Shown here: positions 63,015 through 64,000 of the stretch, piece by piece
Position numbering within the stretch: the first letter of the stretch is position 1
Layout: the number at the start of each line of letters is the position of its first letter
NCBI RefSeq assembly: GCF_023502325.1
Contig: NZ_JAMFLZ010000003.1
Location: 372,001 to 436,000, forward strand
Direction of reading: 5' to 3'
From: Wocania_A spongiicola
GTDB taxonomy: Bacteria; Bacteroidota; Bacteroidia; Flavobacteriales; Flavobacteriaceae
Length of the DNA: 64,000 nt
Notes under the pieces: generated by a model
What the model saw: only the letters and a program-made list of their open reading frames with translations
Told to the model about the DNA's origin: nothing
Database searches by the model: none
Position numbers and translations under genes: made by a program

Positions 63015-64000
63015 TTAAAACAAACCAGAAATATTTCCATTGTTATCAATATTGATATTTTCTGAAGCTGGATGTGCTGGTAGCCCAGGCATACGCATCA
63101 TATCTCCAGTTATTGGAACTAAAAACCCAGCTCCGGCTGCTATTTCAATTTCTCTTACTGTTATTGAAAAACCTTTAGGTTGTCCTAATAATTTAGGATT
63201 ATCTGATAACGATTTTTGTGTTTTAGCCACACATACTGGTAATTTTTCTAATCCTAAATTAGCAATGGTTCTTAAATTTTTTTTTGCTAAAGCAGAATAC
63301 TCAACACCATCTGCTCCGTATATTTTTGTAGCAATAGTTTCTATTTTTGTTTTCACATCAGATTCCCAATCGTACAAAGGCTTGAAGTTAGATGAGCCTT
63401 CTTCAACTATATCAATAACATGTTGTGCTAATTCTAAGGCGCCTTTACCTCCTTTAGCCCAAACTTCAGCAAGTGCCACTCTTACATTATTATTTTTTGC
63501 AAAATCCTTAATAGTTTCAATTTCTTCATCACTATCGGTTAAAAACCTATTTATTGATATAACTGGTGTAATTCCGAATTGTTTTACGTTTTCTAGATGC
63601 TTTTCAAGATTTGGCAACCCTTTTGTTAAGGCTTCAACATTTTCTTCTGTTAAATTTTTTAAATCTGCCCCTCCATGATACTTAAGTGCTCTAATCGTAG
63701 TAGTTAATACAACGGCTTTAGGCGATAAACCAGCACTTTGACATTTAATATCTAAGAATTTTTCAGCCCCTAAATCGGCTCCAAAACCAGCTTCTGTTAC
63801 CACATAATCTGATAAAGACATGCCCATACGAGTAGCAATAACCGAGTTTGTACCTTGAGCAATATTAGCAAATGGTCCTCCATGTATAATTGCAGGGTTC
63901 CCTTCTATAGTTTGAACTAAATTAGGTTTAACAGCATCTTTTAATAAAGCTGCCATAGCGCCTTCAACTTTTAAATCTTTAGCATAAATAGGTTCTCGTT
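63015..64000 (-). CDS. fhs: Formate-tetrahydrofolate ligase, C-terminal part (truncated by window end)
   Basis: The minus-strand frame runs off the right edge at 64000; the first readable residues are REPIYAKDLKVEGAMAALLK, with family landmarks PAIIHGGPFANIAQGTNS and TEAGFGADLGAEKFLDIKC, and it ends KNINIDNNGNISGLF. About 328 residues of the usual 550-560 are present. It joins formate to tetrahydrofolate with ATP, linking the neighbouring formate dehydrogenase with the GlyA one-carbon pathway. Separated from fdhD by 88 bp. Confidence 0.95.
   Translation of the reverse strand, partial: REPIYAKDLKVEGAMAALLKDAVKPNLVQTIEGNPAIIHGGPFANIAQGTNSVIATRMGMSLSDYVVTEAGFGADLGAEKFLDIKCQSAGLSPKAVVLTTTIRALKYHGGADLKNLTEENVEALTKGLPNLEKHLENVKQFGITPVISINRFLTDSDEEIETIKDFAKNNNVRVALAEVWAKGGKGALELAQHVIDIVEEGSSNFKPLYDWESDVKTKIETIATKIYGADGVEYSALAKKNLRTIANLGLEKLPVCVAKTQKSLSDNPKLLGQPKGFSITVREIEIAAGAGFLVPITGDMMRMPGLPAHPASENINIDNNGNISGLF

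Noticed and set aside
63040..63678. 212-codon plus-strand open frame opposite the formate-tetrahydrofolate ligase
   Set aside because: Shadow of a highly conserved gene; the translation has no domain and an unlikely composition.

Overview
The window is one continuous, gene-dense, AT-rich chromosomal stretch from a Bacteroidota bacterium, most likely a (marine) member of the Flavobacteriaceae. The reasons are: several start regions carry the Bacteroidota -7 promoter word TAnnTTTG; there is a type IX secretion C-terminal sorting domain; there are many short lipoproteins with SC/AC lipoboxes; and typical family genes are present (fused CcsBA, YtxJ, DUF885, DUF2891, DUF6503-like, NrfHA). No rRNA, tRNA, CRISPR array, phage or transposase was seen. 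Both window ends cut genes: thrA on the left and the formate-tetrahydrofolate ligase on the right.

Region by region. 1-2.5 kb: end of a thrA-thrB-thrC threonine operon. 2.5-9.6 kb: an accessory stretch of single genes (plug-domain protein, lipoproteins, two AraC regulators, a DUF5367-DUF1772-NmrA operon, cupin, AlkB-like dioxygenase), separated by structured intergenic repeats and holding two gene fragments and a 9-bp tandem repeat. 9.7-19.5 kb: glyA, fahA, a TPR-like lipoprotein, a DUF885 peptidase, a sulfatase, ytxJ and a secreted GH16 glucanase. 19.7-23.7 kb: clpB and a TetR regulator with its thioesterase, each preceded by a matching palindromic operator. 23.8-28.6 kb: nucleoside salvage (deoC, deoD) with a second DeoC-like protein that has lost catalytic residues. 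28.7-33.4 kb: 5-oxoprolinase pxpABC with an Nramp-like transporter and a DUF2891 lipoprotein. 33.4-36.6 kb: a small unknown protein, a DUF2235 lipoprotein hydrolase and comM.

36.8-64 kb is the centrepiece: a nitrate-ammonification and molybdoenzyme island. On the minus strand lie napD-napA-napB, a tetraheme lipoprotein, a four-cluster Fe-S protein and an NrfD-type quinol subunit, then nrfH-nrfA, ccsBA and a porin. Diverging from napD is a nine-gene plus-strand operon for molybdenum cofactor (moeA, modE-like, tauE-like, mobA, moaD, moeB-rhodanese, moaE, moaC-moaB fusion, moaA). Beyond it, on the minus strand, is an NAD-linked formate dehydrogenase set (fdhD, NuoE/NuoF fusion, alpha subunit, DUF4202), next to formate-tetrahydrofolate ligase.

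How they work together (inference from the families): formate dehydrogenase would supply NADH. The NrfC/NrfD-like pair, with the tetraheme lipoprotein and an unusual duplicated tetraheme NapB, would carry quinol electrons to NapA, which makes nitrite. NrfHA then reduces nitrite to ammonium. CcsBA attaches the heme c groups (at least 17 CxxCH/K sites in the island), and the Moco operon makes bis-MGD for NapA and FdhA. TGAT-N4-ATCA sites of FNR/CRP type lie in the napD-moeA divergent promoter (two copies) and upstream of nrfH, suggesting shared oxygen or nitrogen-oxide control.
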